Below, one piece after another: positions 26,900 through 35,594 of a stretch of DNA of 64,000 bases. How positions within the stretch are numbered: position 1 is the first letter of the stretch; each line of letters opens with the position of its first letter. This DNA comes from Stenotrophomonas maltophilia R551-3 (GTDB taxonomy: Bacteria; Pseudomonadota; Gammaproteobacteria; Xanthomonadales; Xanthomonadaceae): positions 186,001-250,000 of the forward strand of contig NC_011071.1 of assembly GCF_000020665.1 (NCBI RefSeq), in the 5' to 3' direction. The position numbers and the translations under genes were made by a program. The notes beneath the pieces are model-generated. The model saw only the letters and a program-made list of their open reading frames with translations, made no database searches and was not told the origin of the DNA.

Positions 26900-27888
26900 A
26901 GATCCTGGTCACCGGTGGTGGTGGTTTCCTTGGCCAGGCGCTGTGCCGCGGTCTGGTCGAACGTGGCCACCAGGTGCTGGCGTTCAACCGCAGCCACTAC
27001 CCGGAACTGCAGGCCATGGGCGTGGGCCAGATCCGCGGCGATCTGGCCGATGCGCAGGCGGTGCTGCACGCGGTGGCCGGCGTCGATGCGGTATTCCACA
27101 ACGGTGCGAAGGCCGGCGCCTGGGGCAGCTATGACAGCTACCACCAGGCCAACGTGGTCGGCACCGACAACGTCATCGCGGCCTGTCGTGCACATGACAT
27201 CAGCCGCTTGGTCTACACCTCCACGCCCAGCGTGACCCACCGCGCCACCCATCCGGTGGAAGGCCTTGGTGCCGACGACGTGCCATACGGCGAGGACTTC
27301 CAGGCGCCGTATGCGGCGACCAAGGCGATCGCCGAACAGCGCGTGCTGGCCGCCAACGATGCAACGCTGGCCACGGTGGCGCTGCGCCCGCGCCTGATCT
27401 GGGGCCCGGGCGACCAGCAGCTGGTGCCCCGCCTGGCCGAACGCGCACGGCAGGGGCGCCTGCGCCTGGTCGGCGATGGCAACAACAAGGTCGATACCAC
27501 CTACATCGACAACGCCGCGCTCGCGCATTTCCTCGCCTTGGATGCACTGGCACCGGGTGCGGCCTGTGCGGGCAGGGCGTACTTCATTTCCAACGGCGAG
27601 CCGCTGCCGATGCGCGAGCTGGTCAACAAGCTGCTGGCCGCTGTGGGTGCGCCGACGGTGGACAAGGCGATCAGCTTCAAGACCGCTTATCGCATTGGTG
27701 CGGTCTGCGAACGGCTGTGGCCGCTGCTGCGCCTGCGCGGCGAGCCGCCGTTGACCCGCTTCCTGGCCGAGCAGCTGTGCACGCCGCACTGGTACAGCAT
27801 GGAGCCGGCACGCCGGGACTTCGGTTACGTGCCGCAGGTCAGCATTGAAGAAGGGCTGCGCAGGCTGAAGGCTTCATCTGCCGCATAG
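26896..27888 (+). CDS. oleD: OleD, NAD(P)H-dependent beta-keto acid reductase
   Basis: 330 residues of the extended short-chain dehydrogenase family. The nucleotide-binding [11 protein letters not shown] is at the N-terminus and the catalytic YxxxK is Tyr139-Lys143 in YAATK, with a Ser in 'VYTSTPSVT'. It reduces OleA's beta-keto acid to the beta-hydroxy acid used by OleC. It resembles 3-beta-hydroxysteroid dehydrogenases. It overlaps oleC by four bases. Confidence 0.95.
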   Translation: MKILVTGGGGFLGQALCRGLVERGHQVLAFNRSHYPELQAMGVGQIRGDLADAQAVLHAVAGVDAVFHNGAKAGAWGSYDSYHQANVVGTDNVIAACRAHDISRLVYTSTPSVTHRATHPVEGLGADDVPYGEDFQAPYAATKAIAEQRVLAANDATLATVALRPRLIWGPGDQQLVPRLAERARQGRLRLVGDGNNKVDTTYIDNAALAHFLALDALAPGAACAGRAYFISNGEPLPMRELVNKLLAAVGAPTVDKAISFKTAYRIGAVCERLWPLLRLRGEPPLTRFLAEQLCTPHWYSMEPARRDFGYVPQVSIEEGLRRLKASSAA

Positions 27889-27970
27889 ATCGCCGTCACT
27901 GGCTGCACACCGCCAGATCGGGAGTATGGACCCACGCCATCCAACGGCCCGGACATCTGCGAGGAGCGCC

Positions 27971-28126
27971 ATGCTGCATTACGCCGTCATCTTTTTCGTC
28001 ATCGCCATCATCGCCGCCGTGCTCGGCTTCTCCGGCATCGCCGGTGCTGCCAGCAACATTGCCTGGATCCTGTTCGTTGTGTTCCTGGTACTGGCAGTGA
28101 TTTCGATGTTCCGCAAGCGCGGCTAG
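27971..28126 (+). CDS. DUF1328 small membrane protein
   Basis: 51 residues: [31 protein letters not shown]... with two hydrophobic helices and a basic C-terminus (FRKRG). This matches the YtjA/DUF1328 family of inner-membrane miniproteins, often induced by stress. GAGGAG just upstream is an excellent ribosome site and fixes the start. Confidence 0.92.
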   Translation: MLHYAVIFFVIAIIAAVLGFSGIAGAASNIAWILFVVFLVLAVISMFRKRG

Positions 28127-28137
28127 AAGACCGCAGG

Positions 28138-28295
28138 GTAGTGCCGGCCGCTGGCCGGCACTGCTCTTTCCGGTGGGTGCCGACCGTTGGTCGGCACGCC
28201 ATCGTCTGGTAGGTGCCCACCTTGGTCGGCACGCCATTTGTAGAGTCGAGCCCTGCTCGACTGCTCTTCATGAGTCGAACATGGCTCGACTCTAC
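28138..28295. repeat. Cluster of five SMAG-type palindromes
   Basis: Tandem variants: GTAGTGCCGGCCGCTGGCCGGCA (28138), GTGGGTGCCGACCG...TCGGCAC (28173), GTAGGTGCCCACC...GGTCGGCAC (28209), and an inverted pair GTAGAGTCGAGCC...CTCGACTCTAC (28240-28295). Four sequence subtypes lie side by side between DUF1328 and ddlA. Confidence 0.8.
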
Positions 28296-28312
28296 AGAGA
28301 CACAGAGCGCCC

Positions 28313-29407
28313 CTACACAGCGCTGTGCAATCCGCGATCGGCTGCATGGCGCTCCAGCGCCAGTTCGATCAGGCGGGTAATCAACGTCGTGTAATCCACA
28401 CCGCTGGCGCCCCACAGCTTCGGGTACATGCTGATGCGGGTGAAGCCCGGCAGCGTGTTGACCTCGTTGATGACGATCTCACCGTCTGCGGTGAGGAACA
28501 CATCCACGCGCGCCATGCCTGCGCACTCCAGCGCCTGGTAGGCCTGCAGCGCGATCTGCTGGATACGCGCCTGCGTATCGGCATCGATATCCGCTGGCAC
28601 CACCACCTCGGCGCCATCCTCGTTGATGTACTTGGTGTCGTAGGCGTAGAACTCGTCGTGCACCACCACCTCGCCGCACAGGCTGGCCTGCGGAAGCGTG
28701 TTGCCCAGCACCGCGCACTCGATCTCGCGACCGACCACCGCCGATTCGACCAGCACCTTGTGGTCGTAGCGCAGCGCCAGTTCCAGTGCCCCGGCGAAAC
28801 CCGCCGCGTCCTTCACCTTGCTCACGCCCACCGACGAACCCTGGTTGGCCGGCTTCACGAACAACGGCAGGCCGAGCTGCGCAATCACCGCATCGACATC
28901 GACTGCCGCCGCCTGATGGCGACGGATGCACAGCCACGGTGCAACCTTCAGCCCGGCGTCGCGCAGCAGACGCTTGGTCACGTCCTTGTCCATCGCCACC
29001 GCCGAGCCCAGCACCGGCGAACCGACGAAGGGCAGGTTGGCCATGCGCAGCAGGCCCTGCAACGCACCGTCCTCGCCCAGCGGCCCATGCACGATCGGCA
29101 GCACCACATCGATCTGTCCCAGCGCACTGGCTGCATCGGACGGCTGCAGTTGTGACTGCTCGGCACCCGGGCGTACCGCCAGCGACGTGCCGGACCGATG
29201 CAGCGCGATGCGCGACGGATCATCGGCATTGATCAGGAAGGTATCCGGCTGGCTCAGATGCCACTGGCCCTGCTTGTCGATGCCGACCAGCACCGGCTCG
29301 AAGCGCTCGCGATTAAGCGCATCGAGGATGTTCTTCGCCGACTGCAGTGAAACTTCGTGCTCGGAAGACTTGCCACCGAAGATGATGCCGACCCGGGTCC
29401 GTGCCAT
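28313..29407 (-). CDS. ddlA: D-alanine--D-alanine ligase
   Basis: 364 residues, the length of E. coli DdlA. ATP-grasp enzyme joining two D-alanines for peptidoglycan. N-terminal '[19 protein letters not shown]', central '[19 protein letters not shown]', and C-terminal '[23 protein letters not shown]' are diagnostic. It stands alone rather than in a division/cell-wall cluster, so it is the DdlA-type paralogue and a second ddl is expected elsewhere. Start [12 protein letters not shown] is the family start; earlier in-frame codons lie in repeat DNA. Confidence 0.95.
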   Translation of the reverse strand: MARTRVGIIFGGKSSEHEVSLQSAKNILDALNRERFEPVLVGIDKQGQWHLSQPDTFLINADDPSRIALHRSGTSLAVRPGAEQSQLQPSDAASALGQIDVVLPIVHGPLGEDGALQGLLRMANLPFVGSPVLGSAVAMDKDVTKRLLRDAGLKVAPWLCIRRHQAAAVDVDAVIAQLGLPLFVKPANQGSSVGVSKVKDAAGFAGALELALRYDHKVLVESAVVGREIECAVLGNTLPQASLCGEVVVHDEFYAYDTKYINEDGAEVVVPADIDADTQARIQQIALQAYQALECAGMARVDVFLTADGEIVINEVNTLPGFTRISMYPKLWGASGVDYTTLITRLIELALERHAADRGLHSAV

Positions 29408-29504
29408 GGTGTTGCGATGTCCTGTGCGTTGCGTGGCCGTACAGCATGAACCTTCCATTGCCGCACAGGTGAGGCACAGATGAACCGCCTGGCAGCCGGC
29501 TCGA

Positions 29505-29566
29505 GTAGCGGCCAACCTTGGTTGGCACCCCCGGAAATCCAGCGCCGACCAAGGTCGACATCTACC
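29505..29566. repeat. SMAG-type inverted pair upstream of ddlA
   Basis: GTAGCGGCCAACC...GGTTGGCAC and CGCCGACC...GGTCGACATCTACC, about 100 bases upstream of the ddlA start on the minus strand. Confidence 0.7.
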
Positions 29567-29587
29567 AACGCGAGATGCCATCAGCAT

Positions 29588-29938
29588 TGGGGTCAGAGCC
29601 CGTTGCGCAGCAACGGGATCCGACCCCGGATAGTCCGACAGATCGCAGGAACCTGTCGAAGGCGGGGTGGGTCCGGTTGCGGGAGTGTCCGCGGCATGGG
29701 CCCGAGGCATGCCTCGGGCGGGTTGGGCAGGACGCCCAACCCCGGTCTTGCCGTGTGCGCAGGACAGCGCACATGAGCAAGCCGCGGCCAAGCCCCCAGG
29801 GACGGGTTTACGGCGTCCCCCGTAACCGGACCCACCCCGCCATCCCACGGAATGCACGCTGTTGCTTCGGCTGTTGCTGTTGCTGTTGCCGTTGCCTCTG
29901 CGGGTGCCGGGCGGCAGCCCGGCCCAAGCCCCCCACCC
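29588..29938 (+). repeat. Composite structured repeat, copy A
   Basis: Fills most of the 550-base gap between ddlA and ubiJ. In order: a 39-base palindrome (29589-29627, GGGGTCAGAGCCCG...GACCCC); a CGACAGATCGCAGG...CCTGTCG stem; a long outer stem with arms GGCGGGGTGGGTCCGGTT (29661-29678) and its complement (29824-29841); several inner hairpins (CCCGAGGC/GCCTCGGG, GGTTGGGC/GCCCAACC, TGTGCGC/GCGCACA); the sequence GACGGGTTTACGGCGTC; then CACGGAATGCACGCT, a GTTGCT/GTTGCC triplet run and a final GGGC-GCAGCCCG hairpin. Copy B at 42031 shares the same order. Either a mobile palindromic element or a structured RNA. Confidence 0.7.
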
Positions 29939-29957
29939 ACGCAGGTAGAATGCGCAC

Positions 29958-30593
29958 ATGGCTCTCTCCCTGCTCAAGTCCCTCAAGCCGGTCGCTGGCC
30001 GCGCCCTGCAGATCGCCCTGAACCGCGCGCTGGCGCTGGATCCGGATACCCGCCATGCACTGGCCAGCCTCGACGGCCGGCACATCGACCTGACCCTGGA
30101 AGCGCCCTCGCTGGCGATGCGCATCAGCGTCGATGGCGACCAGCTGCGGGTTGGCCCGGTGGACGCACAGGAAGCCGACCTGGCCGTGCGCAGCAGCCTG
30201 GCCGGCGTGCTGGCGCAGCTGCCGCTGCTGGCCAACGCACGGCGCGGCGACAACAACGGCAAGGGTCGCGTGCGCGTGGCCGGTGATGCCGAACTGGCGC
30301 GTCGCCTGCAGCAGCTGGCCAAGGGCTTCGACCCGGACTGGCAGCAGCCCTTCGTCAGCGTGTTCGGCGAGGTGCTGGGCGTGCAGGTGGCCAACACCCT
30401 GCGCGGTGCCCTTCAGCACGCGCGCCAGGGCGCGATCGACCTGGCCCACAGCGCCGCCGAATTCATCACCGAGGAATCGCGCGACGTGGTGCCGCGCGCC
30501 GAGCTCGATGCCTTCCACGATGACGTGGACGTGTTGCGCGATGACGTCGAGCGACTGGGTGCACGCGTACAGCGCCTGCGGGGTGCCGCATGA
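29958..30593 (+). CDS. ubiJ: UbiJ, SCP2-domain ubiquinone biosynthesis accessory factor
   Basis: 211 residues. An SCP2 lipid-binding domain covers about 15-115 ('[24 protein letters not shown]', '[15 protein letters not shown]'), and the C-terminus is a charged coiled coil ([21 protein letters not shown]). This is UbiJ, which holds ubiquinone precursors in the Ubi complex. It overlaps ubiB by four bases (ATGA), the normal partner. Confidence 0.93.
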   Translation: MALSLLKSLKPVAGRALQIALNRALALDPDTRHALASLDGRHIDLTLEAPSLAMRISVDGDQLRVGPVDAQEADLAVRSSLAGVLAQLPLLANARRGDNNGKGRVRVAGDAELARRLQQLAKGFDPDWQQPFVSVFGEVLGVQVANTLRGALQHARQGAIDLAHSAAEFITEESRDVVPRAELDAFHDDVDVLRDDVERLGARVQRLRGAA

Positions 30594-32245
30594 AGGCCGT
30601 GCTGCGCGCCAGCCGCATCGGCCGGGTGATCCTGCGTTACCGCCTTGACGACCTGTTGCAGGGCACCCCCGCCGAGCGCTGGCTGCGCCTGGCCAAGCCG
30701 TTCGTGCCGCGCGCCTCGGCCGACATCGCCGCACAGTCGCGCGGTGCGCGCCTGCGCCTGGCGCTGCAGGATCTGGGCCCGATCTTCGTCAAGTTCGGCC
30801 AGATCCTGTCCACCCGCCGCGACCTGGTGCCGCCGGATGTGGCCAATGAACTGACCCTGCTGCAGGACCGGGTCAAGCCGTTCGATGGCGAGACCGCGCG
30901 CCGCATCGTCGAGGAAGCGCTGGGCCTGCCGGTCAGCGAAGCCTTCGCCAGCTTCGACACCGAACCGCTGGCCTCGGCGTCGATCGCACAGGTGCACGCG
31001 GCCACGCTGGCCGATGGCCGCCAGGTGGTGGTCAAGGTGCTGCGCCCGGGCATCGAGAAGCAGATCGACGCCGATATCGCGTTGCTCAATTCGCTGGCTG
31101 CCCTGGTCGAGCGCACCCATCCGCGCGCCGACAAGATTCGCCCGCGCGAAGTGGTGGCCGAGGTCGAGAACACCCTGGCCGCCGAACTGGACCTGCAGCG
31201 CGAAGGCGCCAATGCCAGCGTGTTGCGCCGCTTCTGGGAAAACAGCGACGACCTATACGTGCCGGAAGTGATCTGGAGCCACACCGCCGAGCGCGCCCTG
31301 ACCCTGGAGCGTGTGTGGGGCATCCCCTCCGATGACATCGCTGCACTGGACAAGGCCGGCATCGACCGCAAGGCGCTGGCCGCCAAGGGCGTGCGGGTGT
31401 TCTACACCCAGGTGTTCCGCGACAACTTCTTCCATGCCGATGCGCACGCCGGCAACATCTGGGTCGACACCGATCCGGCGCGCCGCGCCAACCCGCGCTT
31501 CATCGCGCTGGACTTCGGCATCATGGGCCAGCTCTCGCAGGAAGATCAGTACTACCTGGCCGAGAACTTCATGGCCATCTTCAACCGGGATTACCGCCGC
31601 ATCGCCGAACTGCACGTGCAGGCGCGCTGGATGCCCGACAACGTGCGCATCGACGATCTCGAAGCCGCCGTGCGCTCGGTGTGCGAGCCGTACTTCACCC
31701 GGCCGCTGTCGCAGATCTCGCTGGCCGAAGTGCTGATGAAGCTGTTCCGCGTGGCCCAGCGTTACCAGCTGACCCTGCAGCCGCAGCTGATCCTGCTGCA
31801 GAAGACTCTGCTGAACATCGAAGGTGTCGGCCGCCAGCTTGACCCGCAGATCGACATCTGGGCGGTGGCCAAGCCGGTGCTGGCGAAGATCCTGCGCGAA
31901 CGCTACAGCCCGCGCAGGGTGGTACGCGAGATCGGCAAGCGGCTGCCGGAAATCATGACCCATGCGCCGGACATGCCGCGCCTGGTACATGCCTGGCTGA
32001 CCCAGCAGGTGGAAGGCCGGCATGAGCTGGCGATGCGTTCGCGCGACCTGGCCGCACTGGATGCCAGCGTGCAGCGCCTGCAGAAGCATGCGGTCGGCGC
32101 GATCACCGGTGTCGGCCTGCTGGCCATCGCCGCACTGATGTATGTGCTGCAGCCGCCAGGCTGGTACTGGGGCGACGTGCCGGCGTGGAGCTGGCTGTCC
32201 GGTGCGGTCGGCGTAGTGGCGCTGCTGCGTGCTTGGTGGAAGTAG
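30590..32245 (+). CDS. ubiB: UbiB, ABC1/ADCK-type atypical kinase for ubiquinone biosynthesis
   Basis: 551 residues, typical of UbiB. The KxGQ signature is in '[24 protein letters not shown]', the Ala-rich loop motif in '[15 protein letters not shown]', and the catalytic/metal sites in '[14 protein letters not shown]' and '[12 protein letters not shown]'. Two C-terminal transmembrane helices (about 505-550) anchor it to the inner membrane. Translationally coupled to ubiJ. Confidence 0.96.
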   Translation: MKAVLRASRIGRVILRYRLDDLLQGTPAERWLRLAKPFVPRASADIAAQSRGARLRLALQDLGPIFVKFGQILSTRRDLVPPDVANELTLLQDRVKPFDGETARRIVEEALGLPVSEAFASFDTEPLASASIAQVHAATLADGRQVVVKVLRPGIEKQIDADIALLNSLAALVERTHPRADKIRPREVVAEVENTLAAELDLQREGANASVLRRFWENSDDLYVPEVIWSHTAERALTLERVWGIPSDDIAALDKAGIDRKALAAKGVRVFYTQVFRDNFFHADAHAGNIWVDTDPARRANPRFIALDFGIMGQLSQEDQYYLAENFMAIFNRDYRRIAELHVQARWMPDNVRIDDLEAAVRSVCEPYFTRPLSQISLAEVLMKLFRVAQRYQLTLQPQLILLQKTLLNIEGVGRQLDPQIDIWAVAKPVLAKILRERYSPRRVVREIGKRLPEIMTHAPDMPRLVHAWLTQQVEGRHELAMRSRDLAALDASVQRLQKHAVGAITGVGLLAIAALMYVLQPPGWYWGDVPAWSWLSGAVGVVALLRAWWK

Positions 32246-32250
32246 GCCCC

Positions 32251-32829
32251 ATGCTGCAGGCACTCAAGGACGAACTGGTCCGCTTCGGCGCGGACAACGA
32301 CGCACGCGAAAGCGAGCGCGGCCGGCGCATGCTCAACATCACGCCCGACACCGGCGAATTCCTGTCGGTGCTGGTACGTTTCGGCACTGCGCGCCGGGTA
32401 CTGGAAATCGGCACCTCCAATGGCTATTCCACGCTGTGGCTGGCCGAAGCGGCAGCCGCCATCGACGGCCACGTGACCACGCTGGAGTACGCCGAGGACA
32501 AGGTGGCGATGGCGCGTGACACCTTCGCGCGCAGTGGCCTGGCCGATCGCATCACGCTGGTCCATGGCGATGCCGGGCTCTGGCTGGCGCAGGCTGCCGA
32601 TGCCTGCATCGACCTGCTGTTCCTCGATTCGGACCGCGGGCAGTACGCCGGCTGGTGGCCGCAGCTGCGCCGCGTGCTGCGTCCCGGTGGCCTGCTGGTG
32701 GTGGACAACGCCACTTCGCATGCAGGACAGATGGAGCCGCTGCGTGCGCTGCTGGACGCTGACGAAGACTTCAGCACCAGCCTGGTGCCGGTGGGCAATG
32801 GCGAGTTGCTGGCCGTGCGCAACGCCTGA
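32251..32829 (+). CDS. SAM-dependent O-methyltransferase
   Basis: 192 residues. Class I methyltransferase of the Methyltransf_3/CCoAOMT-like group: motif I 'VLEIGTSNGYSTLWLA', 'DLLFLDSDRGQYAGWWPQL' and 'LRPGGLLVVDNA'. It starts 5 bases after ubiB, so it is in the same operon. Whether it acts on quinones, catechols or small metabolites cannot be told; a role in ubiquinone synthesis is not implied by family. Confidence 0.88.
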   Translation: MLQALKDELVRFGADNDARESERGRRMLNITPDTGEFLSVLVRFGTARRVLEIGTSNGYSTLWLAEAAAAIDGHVTTLEYAEDKVAMARDTFARSGLADRITLVHGDAGLWLAQAADACIDLLFLDSDRGQYAGWWPQLRRVLRPGGLLVVDNATSHAGQMEPLRALLDADEDFSTSLVPVGNGELLAVRNA

Positions 32830-32855
32830 CTGCCGCGTTGGCCGCGCCTGATCCG

Positions 32856-32928
32856 GTAGTGCCGGCCGCTGGCCGGCAACCGCAGCAATCCGACTGCCCG
32901 GAGGCCGCCGCCCAGCGGCCGGCTCTAC
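32856..32928. repeat. SMAG inverted pair
   Basis: GTAGTGCCGGCCGCTGGCCGGCA and, after about 30 bases, its inverse CAGCGGCCGGCTCTAC, between the methyltransferase and truC. Confidence 0.85.
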
Positions 32929-32936
32929 CCCATTCA

Positions 32937-33698
32937 ATGCCCAGCCCCGATAATCCCGCAGTGAGCACCGAACCCGATACCCTCGCCGCGGTCGAGACCG
33001 ACACCGCGCCCCTGCAGCTGCTGCACCTGGACGAGCGCCTGGCCGTGGTCAACAAGCCTGCCGGGCTGATGGTCCACGACAGCAAGCTGGCCCGCGGCGA
33101 AGACGATTTCCTGGCCGACCGCCTTCGCGAGCAGCTGGGTCGCCCGATCTTCCTCGTGCATCGCCTGGACCGGGCCACCAGTGGCTGCCTGCTGCTGGCT
33201 TTCGACCGTGACACCGCCAGCCTGCTGGGCAAGGCGCTGATGGGCGGCGAAGTGCTGAAGGACTACCTGACGGTCTGCCGTGGCTGGCCGGCCGAGTTGT
33301 CCTGGCGGGTCGACCACGACCTGGACGGTGGCCCGGGCAAGCCGGTGAAGAAGCCGGCAGTGACCGACTTCCAGCGCCTGGCCACCGGCGAGCTGTCAGT
33401 GCCGATTGGTGAGTTCACCAGTTCGCGCTATGCGTTGCTGCGCTGCCAGCCGCAGACTGGGCGTTTCCGGCAGATCCGCCGGCACCTCAAGCACCTGTCG
33501 CACCACATGATCGGCGACACCAGCCACGGTGATGGCCGGCACAACCGCATCTTCCGCATGCAGGGCGTACACCGCATGCTGCTGCACGCCGAGCGCCTGC
33601 GCTTCCCGCACCCGGACGGTGGCACGGTGGACGTGCGTGCGCCGCTGGACGGTGGGTTCCAGAAGGCGCTGGACCTGTTCGGTTGGCAGGTGGACTGA
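32937..33698 (+). CDS. truC: TruC-like tRNA pseudouridine synthase
   Basis: 253 residues of the RluA family. 'LAVVNKPAGLMVHDSKL' is the N-terminal family motif, catalytic Asp in HRLDRATSGCLLL, and 'KKPAVTDFQRLATGELSVPIGEFTSSRYALL' and 'TGRFRQIRRHLKHLSHHMIGDTSHGDGRHNR' match TruC, which modifies U65 of tRNA. A GTG at 32961 is an alternative start. Preceded by a SMAG pair. Confidence 0.9.
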   Translation: MPSPDNPAVSTEPDTLAAVETDTAPLQLLHLDERLAVVNKPAGLMVHDSKLARGEDDFLADRLREQLGRPIFLVHRLDRATSGCLLLAFDRDTASLLGKALMGGEVLKDYLTVCRGWPAELSWRVDHDLDGGPGKPVKKPAVTDFQRLATGELSVPIGEFTSSRYALLRCQPQTGRFRQIRRHLKHLSHHMIGDTSHGDGRHNRIFRMQGVHRMLLHAERLRFPHPDGGTVDVRAPLDGGFQKALDLFGWQVD

Positions 33699-33700
33699 AG

Positions 33701-33778
33701 GTGGCGCCGGACCATGTCCGGCGGCTTCTGCGATGCAACGACCGCGCTTTGCGCTCGCCGGGCATGGCCCGGCGCTAC
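33701..33778. repeat. SMAG-type inverted pair
   Basis: GTGGCGCCGGACCATGTCCGGCG and CGCCGGGCATGGCCCGGCGCTAC between the convergent truC and DUF2059 genes. Confidence 0.75.
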
Positions 33779-33782
33779 CGCC

Positions 33783-34310
33783 TCATTTCTTTTCCGGCTC
33801 GTTGACGATCGCTTCCAGGTCCTTCTGCAGGTCCGCGAACAGCGGCTGCATGCGGGCCTGGATCGCCACCATCACGTTCTGCATCAGCGCCGGGGTCTTG
33901 TCCAGCAGGCTCTGGCCGGCGGCGCTCTCGTAGAACTCGGCCATCGCCAGCACGTCTTCCTTGCTGAACGTCTTCTTGTACAGGTCCACGTACATCGGGC
34001 GCAGCTGCTGCCACGACAGGGCCTGGCGCAGGGTCTGGCTGGTCCGCGCCTGGATCCGCTTCAGCTGCTCCTGCTGCTGGGCGTTGAGCTGGCGCTGCGC
34101 GGCCACCTGCTGGAACTGCTGCTGCTGCATCGCCTCGATCTGCGGCAGCATGGTGTCGATCATGCTCTGCGCGCGCGAGGCTGACAGCAGGCGGTTGATG
34201 TCGCCATCGGTCGGCGGGGCGGCCAGCGCGGGGGTGCTGGCCACGGCCAGTGCCAGCAGCAGCGCCAGGCGGCGCAGCAGGGACGGCAGGGCGGGTGCGG
34301 TGCGGGTCAT
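33783..34310 (-). CDS. DUF2059 secreted protein
   Basis: 175 residues. A signal peptide (LLRRLALLLALAVASTPALA) is followed by an all-helical domain with Gln-rich stretch (MQQQQFQQVAAQRQLNAQQQ) and the DUF2059 signature 'YVDLYKKTFSKEDVLAMAEFYESAAGQSLLDKTPALMQ'. Periplasmic; function unknown. Starts about 135 bases from the divergent arfB. Confidence 0.9.
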   Translation of the reverse strand: MTRTAPALPSLLRRLALLLALAVASTPALAAPPTDGDINRLLSASRAQSMIDTMLPQIEAMQQQQFQQVAAQRQLNAQQQEQLKRIQARTSQTLRQALSWQQLRPMYVDLYKKTFSKEDVLAMAEFYESAAGQSLLDKTPALMQNVMVAIQARMQPLFADLQKDLEAIVNEPEKK

Positions 34311-34444
34311 GCGGGGCTTCCTGCAGTACATGGGACGGCCAGCATACCGGCAGCCAAGGCGAAGGCGGCGTGTTCGGTACCTGATCGGCGGCATACGGTG
34401 CGCAATGACGTACTCCATCGCGTGGCTGCCGCTACAATGCGCGG

Positions 34445-34876
34445 ATGGGCAGTGGACCGGTCACCATCAGCGCGCAGCTTGAAATCCCCGACGGCGAGAT
34501 CGTCGAGCGGTTCGTGCGTGCCAGTGGTGCCGGTGGCCAGAACGTCAACAAGGTCTCCACCGCGGTGGAACTGCGTTTCGATGTGGCCGGCTCGCCCTCG
34601 TTGCCCGAACCGTTGCGCGAACGCCTGCTGGCGCGGCGCGACCGGCGCATGACCGGCGAAGGCGTGCTGGTCATCGACGCGCAACGATTCCGTACCCAGG
34701 ATCGCAATCGCGAGGATGCGCGCGATCGGCTGGCGGCCTTCATCCAGGCCGGGCTGCACGTGCCCAAGCCACGCAAGGCCACCAAGCCGACCCTCGGGTC
34801 GAAACTGCGTCGTCTGGACGCCAAACGCGGGCGCGCGCAGGTCAAGCGCGGGCGCTCATCACGTGACTGGGAGTGA
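34445..34876 (+). CDS. arfB: ArfB (YaeJ), ribosome-rescue peptidyl-tRNA hydrolase
   Basis: 143 residues. Stand-alone release-factor domain with the catalytic GGQ in GAGGQNVNKVSTAVEL, and a Lys/Arg-rich C-terminal tail (KPRKATKPTLGSKLRRLDAK, continuing basic to the end) that inserts in the mRNA channel of stalled ribosomes. No codon-recognition domain, so it is not RF1/RF2. Followed directly by an acyltransferase gene. Confidence 0.95.
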   Translation: MGSGPVTISAQLEIPDGEIVERFVRASGAGGQNVNKVSTAVELRFDVAGSPSLPEPLRERLLARRDRRMTGEGVLVIDAQRFRTQDRNREDARDRLAAFIQAGLHVPKPRKATKPTLGSKLRRLDAKRGRAQVKRGRSSRDWE

Positions 34877-34880
34877 TTGC

Positions 34881-35483
34881 TTGAACAACCCGACGCCGTT
34901 GCTGCCGGCCATTCCGCCGAACATGCCGCAGGTCAAACCCAACCGCTTCCTGCGCTGGCTGGCGCGCTGCACGCTGCGCATGGGCGGCTGGAAAGTGACC
35001 GGCACCCTGCCGGACATCCCGAAGCTGGTCTTCATCATCGCCCCGCATTCGTCCAACTGGGACGGCCTGTGGGGCATGGCGGCCAAGATCGCGCTGGGCA
35101 TGAAAGTGAAGGTGCTGGGCAAGGCCTCGCTGTTCTGGTGGCCACTGGGCCCCCTGCTGCACAAGCTGGGCGTGATCCCGCTGGACCGCAGTTCGCCGCA
35201 GGGCACGGTGGGTCAGGCCGTGGACCTGCTGCGCAACAACGAGAAGATGTGGTTCGCCATCACCCCGGAAGGCACGCGCAAGGCGGTGAAGGACTGGAAG
35301 GCCGGTTTCCTGAAGATCGCGCGGATGGCTGACGTGCCGGTTCTGGCCGCGTATTTCCATTATCCGGAAAAGATCATCGGCATCGGCCCGGTGTTCCATC
35401 CCAGCGGTGACGACGCGGCCGACATGGCGGCGATCCGCGAGTTCTACCGGCCCTGGATCGGCAAGACCCGCGGCACGGTCTGA
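34881..35483 (+). CDS. Lysophospholipid acyltransferase family protein
   Basis: About 200 residues. PlsC-like acyltransferase: 'FIIAPHSSNWDGLWG' carries a variant of the HX4D motif (HSSNWD), and 'ITPEGTRKAVKDWKAGFLKIA' is the conserved P-E-G-T-R block. It lacks transmembrane helices apart from amphipathic segments. The TTG at 34881 has GGGAG 7 bases upstream and is used here; the first ATG is at 34923. Four bases after arfB, so co-transcribed. Substrate unknown. Confidence 0.85.
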   Translation: MNNPTPLLPAIPPNMPQVKPNRFLRWLARCTLRMGGWKVTGTLPDIPKLVFIIAPHSSNWDGLWGMAAKIALGMKVKVLGKASLFWWPLGPLLHKLGVIPLDRSSPQGTVGQAVDLLRNNEKMWFAITPEGTRKAVKDWKAGFLKIARMADVPVLAAYFHYPEKIIGIGPVFHPSGDDAADMAAIREFYRPWIGKTRGTV

Positions 35484-35594
35484 GCCGGCCGCGCGCCGCT
35501 GCCTAGACGCCACGTCCGGCACATGCCGGGCGTGCGCGACAGGAGTAGGGTGGACGGCTGGTGTCCCATACCGTCTGCCCAAGGAGCGTTTTAC

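Noticed and set aside
28138-28295. CRISPR-like array from repeated short palindromes
   Set aside because: The units differ in sequence, spacers are not uniform, and no cas gene is near. They are SMAG-type repeats.
29593-30397. Possible N-terminal extension of ddlA or a Ser/Asn-rich protein (SNSNS repeats)
   Set aside because: The open frame reads through composite repeat copy A; the SNSNS-like string is only the translation of GTTGCT/GTTGCC triplets on the other strand.
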